The notes beneath the pieces are model-generated. The model was not told where the DNA came from, did no database searches, and worked only from the letters and a program-made list of their open reading frames with translations. Positions 5,477-6,319 of a stretch of 6,319 nt of DNA are shown here, one piece after another. The stretch covers positions 1 through 6,319 of the forward strand of contig DRLF01000306.1 of the NCBI GenBank assembly GCA_011051425.1, written 5' to 3'. The position numbers and the translations under genes are program-made. Origin of the DNA: Thiolapillus brandeum (lineage in GTDB: Bacteria; Pseudomonadota; Gammaproteobacteria; Chromatiales; Chromatiaceae). Numbering within the stretch: the first letter of the stretch is position 1; each line of letters opens with the position of its first letter.

Positions 5477-6319
5477 ATGTTTTATCCCCTGTCAGTCTGG
5501 ATCGGCCTGCGTTACACGCGCGCTGAGCGCCGGAATCACTTCATTTCCTTCATTTCCTTCATCTCTACCATGGGGATCACCCTGGGTGTGATCGTGCTGA
5601 TCACGGTGCTGTCTGTGATGAACGGGTTTCACAAAGAAGTGCGTGAGCGCATTCTCGGTATGGCCTCTCATGCAGACATCAACGCCGTGGCCGGCGGCGG
5701 TATGGCGAACTGGCGGCAGGCCTTGGAAAAAGCCAGGCAGCATCCGCGTGTGGTGGGAGCCGCGCCCTATGTGGAAGTCATGTCCATGCTCGTGCATGGC
5801 AAGAAAGTCAGTGGCGCACTGGTGCGCGGCATCGACAAGGATCTTGAGCCCGAAGTGGTCGATGTGGGCGAACACATGGAAGCCGGATCTTTGAATGACC
5901 TGGTTCCCGGCAGTTTCAACATCATCCTGGGGCGTGAACTGGCATATGCACTGCAGGTCCAGGTGGGAGACAAGGTCACCATGCTGGTGCCCAAATTTAC
6001 ATCCACACCTGCCGGAACCCTACCGAGAACCAAGCGTTTCGTTGTCAGTGGAATATTTCGCGTGGGGATGGGTGAGTATGACCGGGGTGTGGCCATGGTG
6101 AATATCAAGGATCTGGCCAAGTTGCTGCGCATGGGGGATGCGGTCTCAGGCATACGGCTCAAGCTGGATGATCTGTATGCCGCAACCCAGGTATCCAGAG
6201 AACTGGCGCTGCAGTTCAACGGGCTGTTCCGTGTGTCGGACTGGACGGATCAGCATCGCAATTTCTTCTCCGCCCTGAAGATGGAAAAACGTATGATGGG
6301 GCTGCTGCTGTTCTTCATC
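5477..6319 (+). CDS. lolC: Lipoprotein-releasing ABC transporter permease LolC/LolE family, C-terminus cut by window edge
   Basis: The frame is open to the right edge, giving 281 codons of an expected roughly 400-415. The start MFYPLSVWIGLRYTRAERR followed by the TM1 stretch GITLGVIVLITVLSVMNGF (about 33-51) is characteristic of LolC/LolE. Residues about 52-265 form the periplasmic MacB-PCD/FtsX-type domain (VVGAAPYVEVMSML, GIDKDLEPEV, ILGRELAYALQVQVGDKV). The visible end KRMMGLLLFFI begins TM2. In the Lol system this inner-membrane subunit, with LolE (or as LolF) and the LolD ATPase, extracts outer-membrane lipoproteins and passes them to LolA. The LolC rather than LolE label rests on being first after a terminator; lolD would be expected next, beyond the window. 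The ATG at 5477 matches the family N-terminus but has no ribosome-binding site. Confidence 0.92.
   Translation, partial: MFYPLSVWIGLRYTRAERRNHFISFISFISTMGITLGVIVLITVLSVMNGFHKEVRERILGMASHADINAVAGGGMANWRQALEKARQHPRVVGAAPYVEVMSMLVHGKKVSGALVRGIDKDLEPEVVDVGEHMEAGSLNDLVPGSFNIILGRELAYALQVQVGDKVTMLVPKFTSTPAGTLPRTKRFVVSGIFRVGMGEYDRGVAMVNIKDLAKLLRMGDAVSGIRLKLDDLYAATQVSRELALQFNGLFRVSDWTDQHRNFFSALKMEKRMMGLLLFFI
5540..5566 (+). repeat. Three tandem 9-bp units in lolC (Phe-Ile-Ser x3)
   Basis: TTCATTTCC occurs twice in tandem (5540-5557), followed by a third copy with two silent changes (TTCATCTCT, 5558-5566). It encodes FISFISFIS at residues 22-30, just before the first membrane helix. The unit is a multiple of three, so copy changes would keep the frame. 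Confidence 0.8.

Overview
The window looks like a chromosomal segment of a gammaproteobacterium with moderate GC. This is an inference from the gene content: a LolC-type lipoprotein-release permease, a class I-like PPK2, a TPR-GGDEF signalling protein, and an AnPRT-like/Rieske gene pair of a kind I associate with Gammaproteobacteria, including sulfur- and methane-oxidising lineages. I cannot name a genus. No RNA genes, CRISPR array, prophage genes or transposase genes are visible.

Left half (1-3743), all genes on the minus strand. In transcription order: a small exported protein of unknown function (3441-3743); an anthranilate-phosphoribosyltransferase-like protein with an altered phosphoribosyl-binding loop (2238-3353), preceded by its own good sigma70-type promoter; a small Rieske [2Fe-2S] ferredoxin (1915-2241) that overlaps it in an ATGA junction; a 160-bp non-coding MITE-like element (1663-1822) with 12-bp terminal inverted repeats and a TTAG target duplication; and a TPR-coiled coil-GGDEF diguanylate cyclase that runs off the left edge (1-1638). 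The MITE sits about 24 bp upstream of the only plausible start of the cyclase gene, which lacks an ATG and must begin at TTG or be damaged at its 5' end.

Centre (3744-3909): a divergent intergenic region with a putative sigma70-like promoter in each direction. A short inverted repeat lies at each promoter, one straddling and one abutting the -35 hexamer.

Right half (3910-6319), all genes on the plus strand. A polyphosphate kinase 2 gene is followed 12 bp later by a gene for an extremely basic 190-residue Lys/Ala-rich protein (70 Lys, 42 Ala), then a rho-independent terminator. The pairing suggests that polyphosphate synthesis and a polyanion-binding protein are made together. After the terminator comes lolC, cut by the right edge. 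Its perfect TATAAT box lies 6 nt before the ATG, which suggests a leaderless mRNA.

The most interesting points are the PPK2/Lys-rich protein pair, the AnPRT-like/Rieske coupled pair, and the MITE at the 5' end of the diguanylate cyclase gene.
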